Shown here piece after piece: positions 1-8,216 of a DNA stretch of 64,000 nucleotides (position 1 is the first letter of the stretch; each line of letters begins with the position of its first letter). The position numbers and the translations under genes were made by a program. Origin of the DNA: JADJGC01 sp964576925 (GTDB taxonomy: Bacteria; Zixibacteria; MSB-5A5; CAIYYT01); the NCBI GenBank assembly GCA_964576925.1, contig CAZNWJ010000001.1, positions 248,001 through 312,000 on the forward strand. The letters run 5' to 3'. The notes beneath the pieces were generated by a model. That model did no database searches. It saw nothing but the letters and a program-made list of their open reading frames with translations, and was not told the DNA's origin.

Positions 1-1173
1 GCCTGCACTCATCGCCGCGGCAAGTGACTGATTTGTTTTGATCTGGCGATTCGGCGGTTGCAGGGATTCGGTACCAAGAGCATAAACCCCGTAAACTACG
101 AATACCGCGAGCCAAATACGGAGGGCCGTCAAGGCAAACTTCGCACGCGTCGCCTGCGCTGCGACTGGTTGTAGAATCACCGCGCTGACAAACATGGCCA
201 TCAACGGAACGAGCGGTACCATATAGCGTGTGAACTTCGGCAGTGGTGACATGCCGATCACCACGAAGAGGACGAAGCAATAGACCAAAGTGAAGCGATG
301 TTGGCGCAGGAATTCGCGGTTCGTGGAAATGAGCGCCAGGACGAACAGGACGGTGATCCCGATGACTTCCGGCTTCCTCAAGATTCGCTTGTGTTCTGCC
401 AAGAGATTGAGCAGCGGTGACCACCAGCTGTATTCGAACGAAGTCGTCATCAAGGGGTTCCAAAACATCTGCCGCAGAAAGAGCTCTTGGTTTGTGATGT
501 AGCCACTGAGATAGGGAGCAAACACGGCGATTCCAGAACCCGCGAGCATCGCTGCTAATCCGAAGCGGCGGTATGAAAGCGCCGTCAATACTCCGGCAAC
601 CACATAAGCAAAGCCGAAGGCATGGCAGAGCCCTGCAGCTCCGGCAAGAGTTCCGGAGAGTAGAGCCAGTAACGGCGCAGAGCGATTTATCGACGCCTTC
701 AAGAGAAAAAAGGAAGCCGTGCCAAATAGCACCAGGAGGGCCTCCGGCCGAAACTCCAGCATTTGCAGCCAAAAGACTGGAGTCAGTGCGAGGATGGCCG
801 CCGCCAGGAGCCTGTGCGATCGATTCATCTCGACTGGGTCTGCGAGCGTGATGAGAATCAACAGGAGTAACCCCGAAACTAATGAGATTGCTCGCAGTTG
901 ATAGAGCCCCCAGCCGGCAATTTCGGATACCGCCGCCCCGATCCATACCAACTGCTTGTGGTAGACGACGATTTCCTGGTCAAGCGGTGGCGAGTCGAGA
1001 AACAACTCGGAGACAATGTTCCCGTGGTTCACCAATGACCAAACCTGCTGACCGATCCAAGCTTCATCATTGTGGATTGGGCGACGGGCGTAGGCTGATG
1101 CTATGGCGACGAGGAAAAAGACAGCGATTACCACGATCGCTGCCCAAGTTCTCTTGCGGGTACGTTCAGTCAT
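1..1173 (-). CDS. GT39/PMT-family membrane glycosyltransferase, C-terminus cut by window edge
   Basis: Read on the minus strand from ATG at 1173, 391 codons remain open to the window edge, so the C-terminus is missing. The N-terminus is a single membrane helix (about residues 10-28) followed by 'RRPIHNDEAWIGQQ'. The D-E in the first extracytoplasmic loop is the hallmark of dolichyl-phosphate-mannose mannosyltransferase/ArnT-like (PMT_2) enzymes. Many hydrophobic helices follow. Family members transfer a sugar from a polyprenyl-phosphate donor to a protein or lipid on the outer face of the inner membrane. Donor and acceptor cannot be told from sequence. A purine-rich GGGAAGAG lies just before the start. 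No partner gene is visible. Confidence 0.8.
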   Translation of the reverse strand, partial: MTERTRKRTWAAIVVIAVFFLVAIASAYARRPIHNDEAWIGQQVWSLVNHGNIVSELFLDSPPLDQEIVVYHKQLVWIGAAVSEIAGWGLYQLRAISLVSGLLLLILITLADPVEMNRSHRLLAAAILALTPVFWLQMLEFRPEALLVLFGTASFFLLKASINRSAPLLALLSGTLAGAAGLCHAFGFAYVVAGVLTALSYRRFGLAAMLAGSGIAVFAPYLSGYITNQELFLRQMFWNPLMTTSFEYSWWSPLLNLLAEHKRILRKPEVIGITVLFVLALISTNREFLRQHRFTLVYCFVLFVVIGMSPLPKFTRYMVPLVPLMAMFVSAVILQPVAAQATRAKFALTALRIWLAVFVVYGVYALGTESLQPPNRQIKTNQSLAAAMSAG

Positions 1174-1364
1174 GCTCTTCCCGGCCAAGATATGGGTCAC
1201 GACCGGTTTAACAAGTGCAAGCAATCTGTCTCAGCTAATCTCGGGTTAAGCCGTCATTTTAGTCGTTTTGCTCTTCTGCCGACTATAACAGGGAGGATTC
1301 GCGCAAAAATTCCCTTGACGCGAAGGGCGCAGAGCATAACTTAGGGGTCTCTTGGAGGCGCAAG

Positions 1365-1622
1365 ATGGCGCAGATAAAGAAGATTCGCTCGGGCCAGAGG
1401 CCTGACGAATGGCCGTTCGGCAAGAAGAATTGGATGATTCTCGGTGCCGGGTTGGCCTCAATCATACTGGGTTTCATAACGCTGGCTTCCGGGTCGATTA
1501 CACTCGCCCCGATTTTGCTGGTGCTGGGTTATTGCGTCCTGATTCCTGTGGGAATCATGATCAAGGATAAACCGAAAGAGCCGGAAACTGCGCAGGTAGT
1601 GGCCTCCGAGCCAAAGAAGTGA
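1365..1622 (+). CDS. small two-helix membrane protein, DUF3098-like
   Basis: This 85-residue protein starts at ATG 1365 with a strong GGAGG about 7 bases upstream. The basic N-terminus carries 'WPFGKKNW', followed by two hydrophobic helices (about residues 24-42 and 46-66) joined by a Gly-Ser turn, then a Lys/Glu-rich cytoplasmic tail. The 'F-G-K-x-N-(Y/W)' entry followed by 'SITLAPILLVLGY' is how I remember DUF3098-type proteins of the Bacteroidetes/FCB group, which have no known function. It stands alone between the divergent glycosyltransferase and tRNA-Asp. Confidence 0.75.
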   Translation: MAQIKKIRSGQRPDEWPFGKKNWMILGAGLASIILGFITLASGSITLAPILLVLGYCVLIPVGIMIKDKPKEPETAQVVASEPKK

Positions 1623-1628
1623 CACTTG

Positions 1629-1657
1629 GCCGCTTCCAGTCGGCAGACTGGTGCGGC
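1629..1657 (+). terminator. hairpin after the small membrane protein gene
   Basis: Seven bases after the stop, GCCGC-TT-CCAGTC pairs with GACTGG-T-GCGGC around a GGCA loop. The following run is TCTCTCAT rather than a clean U tract, so this may be a weak terminator or a 3'-stabilising hairpin. It separates the gene from tRNA-Asp. Confidence 0.5.
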
Positions 1658-1676
1658 TCTCTCATAAGAATCTGCC

Positions 1677-1750
1677 GGGGTTGTAGTTCAGTTGGTTAGA
1701 ATGCCTGCCTGTCACGCAGGAGGTCGCGAGTTCGAGTCTCGTCAACCCCG
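1677..1750 (+). tRNA. tRNA-Asp (GTC)
   Basis: A complete cloverleaf can be drawn. The acceptor GGGGTTG pairs with CAACCCC, the anticodon stem CCTGC/GCAGG encloses CT-GTC-AC, and the T arm contains GTTCGAG. The discriminator is G and CCA is not encoded. Its 3' end is the left boundary of the island that follows. Confidence 0.95.
1742..1750. other. probable attachment-site junction at the tRNA-Asp 3' end
   Basis: The tRNA 3' acceptor strand (TCAACCCCG) is shared with the recombinase stop region, so a host RNA gene and an element gene physically overlap here. This is the expected picture of an att junction with the recombinase as the outermost element gene. No matching second junction was seen within the window. 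Confidence 0.5.
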
Positions 1751-3205
1751 CTTATTATTTGAAATGAGCCCTTCGGCAAGAGTGTCGAAGGGTTTGTTGT
1801 ATGTAGGATAAAGAGTTGTATCCGTAAGTTGGCAGTTCGAAAGTAGCGATTTCACGAGTCGCCGTTTTTGACCAGAGTTTGCCCTAAGGTAAAGATCCTC
1901 AGCTTGATAGCTCAGTTCGATAGCCTTCAATGCTATATCAAAGTCTCCCTCAATCGCTTGTGTTAGATTCCGAAGTCGTTGCTCTATTGCGCTTAGTCTC
2001 TGTTGATAATCATTGAAGACGGACTGGAAGAACTCCTCAGGTATCGATTGATCGAGCTTTGCCTGGAACGTACGTTTCATGTCAGCCCGAATCTTGTCAC
2101 GCGCGATTTCAAGGCGTCCTCTCTCACGGTCTGTAATCTGCTTTCGATTTCCAAGTTCAGCCTCTAAGGAGGCCCGTAGAAAACTGTACCAGTCATACGG
2201 GAGTGTTACGCGACCGACAATCTTTGCGATTTGATTGTCGATTTCTTGCTCAGGAAGGTATACAACTTTGTGACTTTTCGTGTAGCCAGTGCAATGGTAG
2301 TAGACATAGCGCTGTTTCTTTATCTCAGCAGTGACGGCGCTTCCACAATGTCCGCATGAAATCATCCGATTGAACGTGAAGTTCTTTCTCGAAAACCTTC
2401 CGTGCGATCTCCTACTGAACACTTCCTGGGTACGTTGAAAGAGCTCTGAAGAAATGAGTGCCGGGTGATCACCCGAACAGATTACTCCACGCCAAGAGAA
2501 CTGACCTGTGTAGAATACACGTTTTAGGATTCTCTCGATCTCCGCTCTAGCAATGGCACGGCCGGATCTCCTGTAAGTCAGTCTATTTTGCTTTGCATAA
2601 TCGTGCAGCTCGTCCATTGACTTCTCACCGCCCGAATACAGCTCAAATAGCTCTCGGACAAGTGGGGCTCGGTCAGCGTCAATCTCTATCGTACCAGAGA
2701 TTCGATTTCGCAAATATCCGATAGGGATGGGGCCGCCAGGATACTTGCCCTCCCGGGCCTTTTGATCCAAGCCCTTTCTCACCTCTTGAGACAAATTGTT
2801 GAGGTAGAACCTCCCTTGGGCAACCTCAATATCATGAACGAACCTATCAGATGGCTTCGACTCTTTGCCTATGACGCGGGAATCCTTCACGAAGTGCAGG
2901 TCTATTCCCAAATCGTCGAGGAGAACTTGATCCCTAAAATTCCGGTAAAGTCGATCAGTCTTTTCCACCAGAATAGCCTTGATGTTCTGATCTGCCTTGA
3001 GCAAAGCCACCATTTTGCCAAATTCAGTTCGACCTGCGTGCCCCGCCGACTCGGACTCAATGAATTCCCTTGTGACTTCGAATTGCTGCTTTTGGGCATA
3101 TTCGCGCAACAGGACCAATTGAGCCGGAATCGAGTAACCTTCGCGTTCCTGGTCCTTTGTCGAGACCCGGGCGTATATGACAACTTTGGACATGCTGCTC
3201 AACAT
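1742..3205 (-). CDS. large serine recombinase (site-specific integrase)
   Basis: A 487-residue protein starting at ATG 3205, preceded by AGGA at suitable spacing. The resolvase/invertase N-terminal domain shows 'YARVSTKDQ' with the catalytic serine at residue 15 and 'EKTDRLYRNF' further on. The central 'Recombinase' domain ('GGPIPIGYLRN' to 'ILKRVFYTGQ') is followed by a zinc ribbon ('CGHCGSAV...YYHCTGY') and a coiled-coil region typical of large serine integrases. It probably mediates integration and excision of the island. The last three sense codons (AAG CGG GGT) and the TGA lie in tRNA-Asp 3' sequence, so the present C-terminus was completed by the integration site. Large serine recombinases use tRNA sites far less often than tyrosine integrases do. 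Confidence 0.92.
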   Translation of the reverse strand: MLSSMSKVVIYARVSTKDQEREGYSIPAQLVLLREYAQKQQFEVTREFIESESAGHAGRTEFGKMVALLKADQNIKAILVEKTDRLYRNFRDQVLLDDLGIDLHFVKDSRVIGKESKPSDRFVHDIEVAQGRFYLNNLSQEVRKGLDQKAREGKYPGGPIPIGYLRNRISGTIEIDADRAPLVRELFELYSGGEKSMDELHDYAKQNRLTYRRSGRAIARAEIERILKRVFYTGQFSWRGVICSGDHPALISSELFQRTQEVFSRRSHGRFSRKNFTFNRMISCGHCGSAVTAEIKKQRYVYYHCTGYTKSHKVVYLPEQEIDNQIAKIVGRVTLPYDWYSFLRASLEAELGNRKQITDRERGRLEIARDKIRADMKRTFQAKLDQSIPEEFFQSVFNDYQQRLSAIEQRLRNLTQAIEGDFDIALKAIELSYQAEDLYLRANSGQKRRLVKSLLSNCQLTDTTLYPTYNKPFDTLAEGLISNNKRG

Positions 3206-3232
3206 AACTGAAATCCTGGGACTGTCAACACA

Positions 3233-3427
3233 CTAGCTAGAATTGCGCGTATCAAGGCGTAGGGACCTCAGGACCTCTTCCTTGACAAAATATCGGTATC
3301 GATTCGCCGGATTGACGTAAGACGGCACAGCGCCGTCCTTAGCCCATTTCCTTAGCGTCTTGGGATCGACTCCGAGCTCACGCGCTAGAGCGCCATTAGT
3401 TAGCATGCCATTGAAATGATACCTCAT
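3233..3427 (-). CDS. small MerR-like helix-turn-helix protein (excisionase/regulator)
   Basis: A 64-residue protein. ATG 3427 is preferred over the upstream GTG at 3472 because GGAGGT sits 7 bases before it and the operator-like repeat at 3446-3471 would otherwise lie inside the gene. 'LTNGALARELGVDPKTLRKWAKDGAVPSY' is a MerR/Xis-type HTH with the adjoining wing 'NRYRYFVKEEV'. In integrative elements such proteins act as recombination directionality factors or as repressors. It lies directly upstream of the recombinase on the same strand and could be co-transcribed with it. It is the best visible candidate for binding the repeated inverted motif. Confidence 0.8.
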   Translation of the reverse strand: MRYHFNGMLTNGALARELGVDPKTLRKWAKDGAVPSYVNPANRYRYFVKEEVLRSLRLDTRNSS

Positions 3428-3445
3428 GATTCGACCTCCTATGTC

Positions 3446-3471
3446 TGGCCAAGTTTGGTAATGTTTGGTCA
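3446..3471. promoter_or_regulatory. inverted repeat TGGCCAA-N12-TTGGTCA upstream of the HTH gene
   Basis: Seven-base arms with one mismatch flank a 12-base spacer and lie 19-44 bases upstream of the HTH gene start. The same arms with the same spacing recur at 5722-5747. The length and the two-helical-turn centre spacing suit a dimeric repressor. The spacer also holds a partial direct repeat of TTTGGT. Confidence 0.6.
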
Positions 3472-3491
3472 CAACTCACCCAGCGATCTGA

Positions 3492-4409
3492 TCAGGCCGC
3501 CACGATCTTAGCAGCCTCGGAAAAGAGTAGAGCGTACTTTGGTGCCTCGTGTGGATCTTGAAAGCGCGAGAGGCAGACTTTTCCGCCACACAGAAAGCAG
3601 CCTGGTCCTTCAGTTCTTGATAACTTCAGATCGTAGAAAATTCCGAATCGATGAATTCGACGGACGCCTGTAATCAGATCTAGATATTGCGCGATTGCCT
3701 TGGGATCGTCTATTGGAGCAGGCTTTAGGATGTACTTAAGAATATACCGTACCGCTTTCCTGGGGCTTTTGGATTGCCTGATATCCACTATTTTGCTATC
3801 ACCAGTAAGCCGGTGCCACAACTCCGAGATTCTCGCTTGAGGAATGAAAGGACCATAGACGAGCGCATGAATATGAAAATTGAATCCTTCACCGACTTCG
3901 AGGACCGCTAGAGCTCCTGCACCGTCTTTCTTGGGGTACAGTGAATTTATTAGTTTGCGGGCCTTCTTAAAAAGCTCGCGCAAGTCACACGATTCAAGGA
4001 ATTGTGGATCACTGACTCTCTTGGTAAGAGTCAACATTGAAATGCGATACCCAGGCCTCGGTTTCAACTGGATGACGAACTTTTCGAATTCACCTAGGAC
4101 CCGAGCGAAGTGCTTTTTTGCACAATCACAGCAAACTCTGACTTCACATCGCCAGAGTCCGATATACTGCTGCGAGCACTTTAAACATTCGTAGTGCACA
4201 AATTGTTTTCTGCAATTTGTAAATCTCTTGGCTAGTGACCTTAATCTCAAAGCCCTTGTAAGATTGACGACTCTTGAGCTCTCCAGGACACACGCTCGAT
4301 CCTCCAAACTCTGTGCGATTCTGCTTCGCCAAGAATCGTCCTTATCCCCACGCAGGAGTTCATTCAGGGACCGCGATTCACATGTCTGTATGATATCTTC
4401 TGCTATCAC
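3492..4409 (-). CDS. rolling-circle replication initiator-like protein (HUH fold)
   Basis: 305 residues from a GTG start at 4409. An N-terminal cysteine cluster (Cys 75, 78, 88, 93, 94, 96) looks like a zinc knuckle. The HUH metal-binding motif is 'FNFHIHALVYG' (His179, His181), and 'AVRYILKYILK' supplies the Tyr-x3-Lys catalytic motif (Tyr222 or Tyr226). This order matches plasmid Rep proteins (Rep_1-like) that nick the leading-strand origin and stay covalently bound to DNA. In an integrated element it suggests an ability to replicate after excision or to be mobilised. No double-strand origin could be identified with confidence. A single TTGGTCA half-site (4428-4434) lies just upstream of the start. 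Confidence 0.78.
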   Translation of the reverse strand: MIAEDIIQTCESRSLNELLRGDKDDSWRSRIAQSLEDRACVLESSRVVNLTRALRLRSLAKRFTNCRKQFVHYECLKCSQQYIGLWRCEVRVCCDCAKKHFARVLGEFEKFVIQLKPRPGYRISMLTLTKRVSDPQFLESCDLRELFKKARKLINSLYPKKDGAGALAVLEVGEGFNFHIHALVYGPFIPQARISELWHRLTGDSKIVDIRQSKSPRKAVRYILKYILKPAPIDDPKAIAQYLDLITGVRRIHRFGIFYDLKLSRTEGPGCFLCGGKVCLSRFQDPHEAPKYALLFSEAAKIVAA

Positions 4410-4486
4410 AGCTACTTATCCAGTTATTTGGTCATATCAAGTGAACTAAGTGGCGTTTAAGATCATTCAGCATATCTAACACTTGA

Positions 4487-4834
4487 CTATTCTTGGGAGC
4501 CTAATGGTTCTTGGCTTCGAATGCGCTGTGAGATAGACCGTGATTTCCTGGAGTTGGGACCGGTGAGTTGCCGGGTATGAGCCCGGGCGAGTGTCGGAGA
4601 AGGTGCCGGATTGTGCGCCGGAGTTCTGCTGTTTTTTTGACGCAATTTGCGTCTGCTCGCCAGCAAATTCACTGGTTCAGACGGAGAATTCGAGAGTTGC
4701 CTTCCCGATTCTGAGATTTCGAGAAGCACTGAAACGTAATCCAAGAGATTGATGCGAGCTGCCGGATCCCTAGGCTCTGGCTCAGACGTCGATCGGACGC
4801 CGGACTTGCCTCCAGTATAGTTTCGAACACTCAT
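4487..4834 (-). CDS. hypothetical basic protein of the island
   Basis: A 115-residue frame rich in Arg, Ser and Pro with no domain I recognise. It begins 26 bases after the stop of the preceding unknown gene and reads in the same direction, which fits co-transcription. No convincing ribosome site precedes ATG 4834, and the composition is low in hydrophobic residues, so it may be disordered or a spurious frame. Reported because nothing else occupies this stretch between Rep and the next gene. Confidence 0.4.
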   Translation of the reverse strand: MSVRNYTGGKSGVRSTSEPEPRDPAARINLLDYVSVLLEISESGRQLSNSPSEPVNLLASRRKLRQKNSRTPAHNPAPSPTLARAHTRQLTGPNSRKSRSISQRIRSQEPLGSQE

Positions 4835-4860
4835 GGTGCCCGAACTTAGTCAGAGAGCCG

Positions 4861-5673
4861 TTATACTTCCTTAGTAGAATCAGTGTCGATTTTAGTTAAA
4901 GTCTCACTTCTTGTCAGTCCGAGCTTGAACAGCATTGCGTAGAAAGGTTGCGGTGCTGTATTGTCCCCCAGAATCTTCTTGTCCTTGAGTATCTTCAATA
5001 AACCATGGCGAGGTCTGATCTTCGACCCACCTAAATACCAGAGCATTAATGTGGCTAACCATTGCCTTGCAGTCGAATAACGAGCGCCTATTGAGTCCTT
5101 GGTGATGGCATTTGCAATTGTACCAAGAAGTTCATTGTCGTCGTTGGAAACTGCTTTCCAAATCAGCTCCTGCATCCATTCAGCAAGCAGAAAGGAGTTG
5201 CTAAGCGATACTAGCCTCCGAACAGCTGTGTTGACCGATTTCGTCGCGATCAGAGTTCCTCTATGAGCACGAACCTCAAGGATGAGTTCTTCAATCGTCT
5301 TTCCATGCATAGCCAAACTGCAGAGATTGTAGTATGCAAAGAATATCATGTGCATGGACCAGGCATGCTCTGGATCCACAGTTCGCGGAATTGGGATTCG
5401 CTCTCGCGGGGTGACTCGAAAGTACTTCTGCCTGCCGAGCCTAACCTGCTTTTGTTCAATCCTTCCCCACTCTGCCATGGCCCTGTGTAGTCCGAGTCTA
5501 GCGTCAACCTCGTTATTCGTGTCGAAGAACTTCTTACTGAAGAAGGGTTGGAATGGGAAGATCCTAAAGTAAGTTCCTCCAAACTGTGACTTTCGGTTTT
5601 CAAAGAGGTCCCAAAGCAGATCGAAACGACTCATGGCGATCTCATTTACCGCTTTTTCGTTCGCATGGCGCAT
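4861..5673 (-). CDS. hypothetical island protein, divergent from hsdR
   Basis: An unrecognised 270-residue protein. The frame is open up to 5817, but ATG 5673 is preferred: a longer start would overlap hsdR and the operator at 5722-5747, and a plausible promoter (TTGTCA, 16 bases, TATGTA on this strand) lies between. The sequence is mixed alpha-helical, with 'GTYFRIFPFQPFF' and 'RQKYFRVTPRERIP' near the N-terminus and helix-rich segments afterwards. There is no signal peptide or membrane helix. Position and shared operator suggest a role in maintenance or regulation of the element. Confidence 0.6.
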   Translation of the reverse strand: MRHANEKAVNEIAMSRFDLLWDLFENRKSQFGGTYFRIFPFQPFFSKKFFDTNNEVDARLGLHRAMAEWGRIEQKQVRLGRQKYFRVTPRERIPIPRTVDPEHAWSMHMIFFAYYNLCSLAMHGKTIEELILEVRAHRGTLIATKSVNTAVRRLVSLSNSFLLAEWMQELIWKAVSNDDNELLGTIANAITKDSIGARYSTARQWLATLMLWYLGGSKIRPRHGLLKILKDKKILGDNTAPQPFYAMLFKLGLTRSETLTKIDTDSTKEV

Positions 5674-5721
5674 ATCCTGATTATCGGTACAGGAACGAAG
5701 AGCTTCATCTTTACATATGTT

Positions 5722-5747
5722 TGGCCAAGTTCTTGACAAGTTGGTCA
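5722..5747. promoter_or_regulatory. second inverted repeat TGGCCAA-N12-TTGGTCA at the divergent hsd promoter
   Basis: Arms and spacing match the copy at 3446-3471. The spacer contains TTGACA (5733-5738), the best -35 candidate for hsdR, and on the opposite strand an overlapping TTGTCA for the unknown gene ending at 4861. A bound dimer would cover both -35 elements, so it is well placed to control both directions. -10 elements are weak by eye. Confidence 0.6.
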
Positions 5748-5795
5748 AATTCGACTTAGTTTCATTAAAGCAGGATCGATCAAAGGAGTCAGCTG

Positions 5796-8216
5796 TTGAT
5801 AAAACAACCAGAGGCATTCTCTCGGGTTCTCATTGACAAGGCGCTGGAGGCAAGTAGCTGGGACCTCCTGGACTCTGGTCAGGTCCGATTCGAGCTCCAC
5901 GATACTACCGGTCGCGCAGACTACGTTCTGATGGGCAGACACGGTCCGCTTTGCATTCTCGAAGCCAAGCGAGAAGATCTAGACCCATACGATTACAAAG
6001 AGCAAGCTCGGGGCTACGCTGAGAATCTCAATGCTCCCTTCATAATCCTCTCGAATGGCAAGGTTCACTATTTCTGGAATTACAGAAGGGCAGATGAGGA
6101 GGACGCTTACAGAATTGAGCGTCTGCCAGCTTTGGTTGATCTGGAGAATCTTAGAAACAAGAATCTTCGACCACCTCGCTCACTTCTAACTGAAGAATTA
6201 ACACCTGAATACTTGCAGCGTTTCAAGTCTGACCTGTTGCTCCGGAGGTATCAGATCGCCGCTATTGACGAAGTCTCAAAACAGTTTGATGAACGCCACA
6301 AGCGAGAATTTCTCCTCGAAATGGCCACCGGAACTGGTAAGACCCTGCTCTGTGCTGCACTAATTCGCAGATTTCTGACTACTCGAAACGCCGAGCGGGT
6401 TCTCTTCATCGTGGACCGAATCGAGCTTGCCAAGCAGACTATGGAGGATTTTGGCGTTGTCCTTTCTGAGTACAAACCAGTCGTATACAAGACCGCCAGA
6501 AGGAAGCCGGGCGAATTGCTCGGATCTTCAGTAGTAGTCGCCACGATTCAATCGCTAATGGTTGATCGGCGCTATCGCAGCGAATTCAGTCCCTTTCATT
6601 TTGATCTTGTGATAAACGATGAAGCACACCGCTCGATTTACGGCGACGCGAGGGAGTGCGTCCAGTACTTTCAAGCGACCAGAGTGGGACTGACTGCAAC
6701 TCCTAAATCGTACCTCAAGAACATCGATCCAGCTGAGTTGGGAAAGGAAAACCCAAAGGCGCTCGAAGCTCGCGAAATGCGCGACACTTACCACTTCTTC
6801 GGATGCGAGCCAGGGTTTCCAACATATCGTTTCAGCTTGGTGGAAGCTGTGCAAGATCCCGAAGGGCCATTTCTTTGTCTTCCAAAGATCTTTGACATCA
6901 AGTCAGATATCACAACCAAGGCACTCGACGAGAAGGGCTGGGCTGTAGTAATCGATGAACGAGAGGAGAACTATAAAATTAGAGATCTTGAGAGGAAGAT
7001 CTTCACTCCCTGGCGAAATAAGTTGATGTGCGAATCATTTCTGAAGCACGCGCAACCGTCACCGGACGGTCAAATCGGCAAGTCAATAATCTTCGCGGTC
7101 AACCAGACGCATGCGACCAATCTGACCAAGATTCTTAACGCAATGCATCCTGGCATTGCTGTCACAATAACTTCCAGAATTCCCGAAGCTTCACACATCG
7201 CAAAGGAATTCCGCGACAATAAACGCTCAGAACGAGTTGCTGTCTCTGTCGATATGCTCTCAACAGGATACAATTGCAGAGACCTCCTAAACGTCGTCCT
7301 AATGCGCCCAATCTTCTCACCTACCGAATACATCCAAGTCAAGGGCCGGGGAACAAGGCTGTTTACCTTTCGAATCAGAAATACCGAGTACGATAAGAAG
7401 TATTTCCACTTGCTCGATTTCTGTGGCGTGTGCGAGTATTTTGAGGAGCAATACGACTACACAATCCCTCTTCCCCTACCCCGGGAAAAGGACGAAGAGA
7501 CTGGGCCTGGGCCAGGACCAGGTCCAGGACCAGGACCTGATACAGGACCCGGTCCTGATACAGGAGGCAAAGAAGGCCCCGAGCCTCCGCCACCTCCTCC
7601 ACCACCAAAGGAGACAATTCCTACTTGGACCGGAAGGGACATAGTAGTCTCTGAGGACATAAGAATTGTCGGTCCTGATGGCGAGAAGGTCGATGTCATG
7701 ACTTTCAAAGGTTCCTTTGAACGAGACGTCAAAGAGTATGTCAAGACCGATTCCGAACTGAAGACAGCTGTTGATGTTGAGGATGACGACGCGGTCGAGA
7801 CCATAATGCAGGAGCGATTCTTCTATCGTCCAGAAATGTACTACTCAGTTGACAAGCTGATTCTAAGCTATGGAGTACCAGCACCAACACCGGCTTTTGT
7901 TTACCATGCAGTTGGCAAGAAGGAACTACCGACTAAGGAGCAGTTGATAGCGGACACGGTCGAATCGCTAGCTGCCCGCTTCAATTTGCGTTATGGTGAA
8001 CAGAAGTGGCTTGCGGCAACGGTGGCACTAATCATCGAAGAGCCATCGGCGCTGGCGAAGCTATTGAAGGGTGATGTGACCATATTCGACCGGAGCCAAT
8101 TTCACCAGCTCGGGGGACTACAAGCCCTCTCGAAGTTCGAACAGCGGGAAGCTGTATTCGAGGCACTGCGAGAATCACTGCTCGTGCGGCAAGCCAAATT
8201 GAGGTTATCGGCATAA
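5796..8216 (+). CDS. hsdR: type I restriction enzyme R subunit
   Basis: An 806-residue ATP-dependent translocase/nuclease subunit starting at TTG 5796 after AAAGGAG. The N-terminal PD-(D/E)xK nuclease shows Asp42 and 'EAK' (Glu56, Lys58). The SF2 helicase core has Walker A 'ATGTGKT' (177-183) and DEAH (275-278), a second RecA domain ('FAVNQTHATN', 'GYNCRDLLNVVLMRP', 'VKGRGTR') and an EcoEI-type C-terminus for binding the methylase. A glycine-proline repeat followed by eight prolines (about residues 570-608) links the motor to the C-terminal domain. It acts with HsdM and HsdS to cleave unmodified foreign DNA. Its stop overlaps the hsdM start (TAATG). Confidence 0.95.
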   Translation: MIKQPEAFSRVLIDKALEASSWDLLDSGQVRFELHDTTGRADYVLMGRHGPLCILEAKREDLDPYDYKEQARGYAENLNAPFIILSNGKVHYFWNYRRADEEDAYRIERLPALVDLENLRNKNLRPPRSLLTEELTPEYLQRFKSDLLLRRYQIAAIDEVSKQFDERHKREFLLEMATGTGKTLLCAALIRRFLTTRNAERVLFIVDRIELAKQTMEDFGVVLSEYKPVVYKTARRKPGELLGSSVVVATIQSLMVDRRYRSEFSPFHFDLVINDEAHRSIYGDARECVQYFQATRVGLTATPKSYLKNIDPAELGKENPKALEAREMRDTYHFFGCEPGFPTYRFSLVEAVQDPEGPFLCLPKIFDIKSDITTKALDEKGWAVVIDEREENYKIRDLERKIFTPWRNKLMCESFLKHAQPSPDGQIGKSIIFAVNQTHATNLTKILNAMHPGIAVTITSRIPEASHIAKEFRDNKRSERVAVSVDMLSTGYNCRDLLNVVLMRPIFSPTEYIQVKGRGTRLFTFRIRNTEYDKKYFHLLDFCGVCEYFEEQYDYTIPLPLPREKDEETGPGPGPGPGPGPDTGPGPDTGGKEGPEPPPPPPPPKETIPTWTGRDIVVSEDIRIVGPDGEKVDVMTFKGSFERDVKEYVKTDSELKTAVDVEDDDAVETIMQERFFYRPEMYYSVDKLILSYGVPAPTPAFVYHAVGKKELPTKEQLIADTVESLAARFNLRYGEQKWLAATVALIIEEPSALAKLLKGDVTIFDRSQFHQLGGLQALSKFEQREAVFEALRESLLVRQAKLRLSA
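7503..7566 (+). repeat. Gly-Pro coding repeat in the hsdR linker
   Basis: Tandem GGN-CCN codons encode six Gly-Pro pairs, then Asp-Thr, more Gly-Pro and Asp-Thr. A run of eight prolines follows nearby. The near-repetition of six bases makes the tract prone to slippage in multiples of six, which would change linker length without shifting the frame. Confidence 0.8.

Noticed and set aside
4861..5817. Longer form of the unknown island protein starting at 5817
   Set aside because: It would overlap hsdR and run through the repeated operator and the likely promoter on both strands. ATG 5673 leaves these free.
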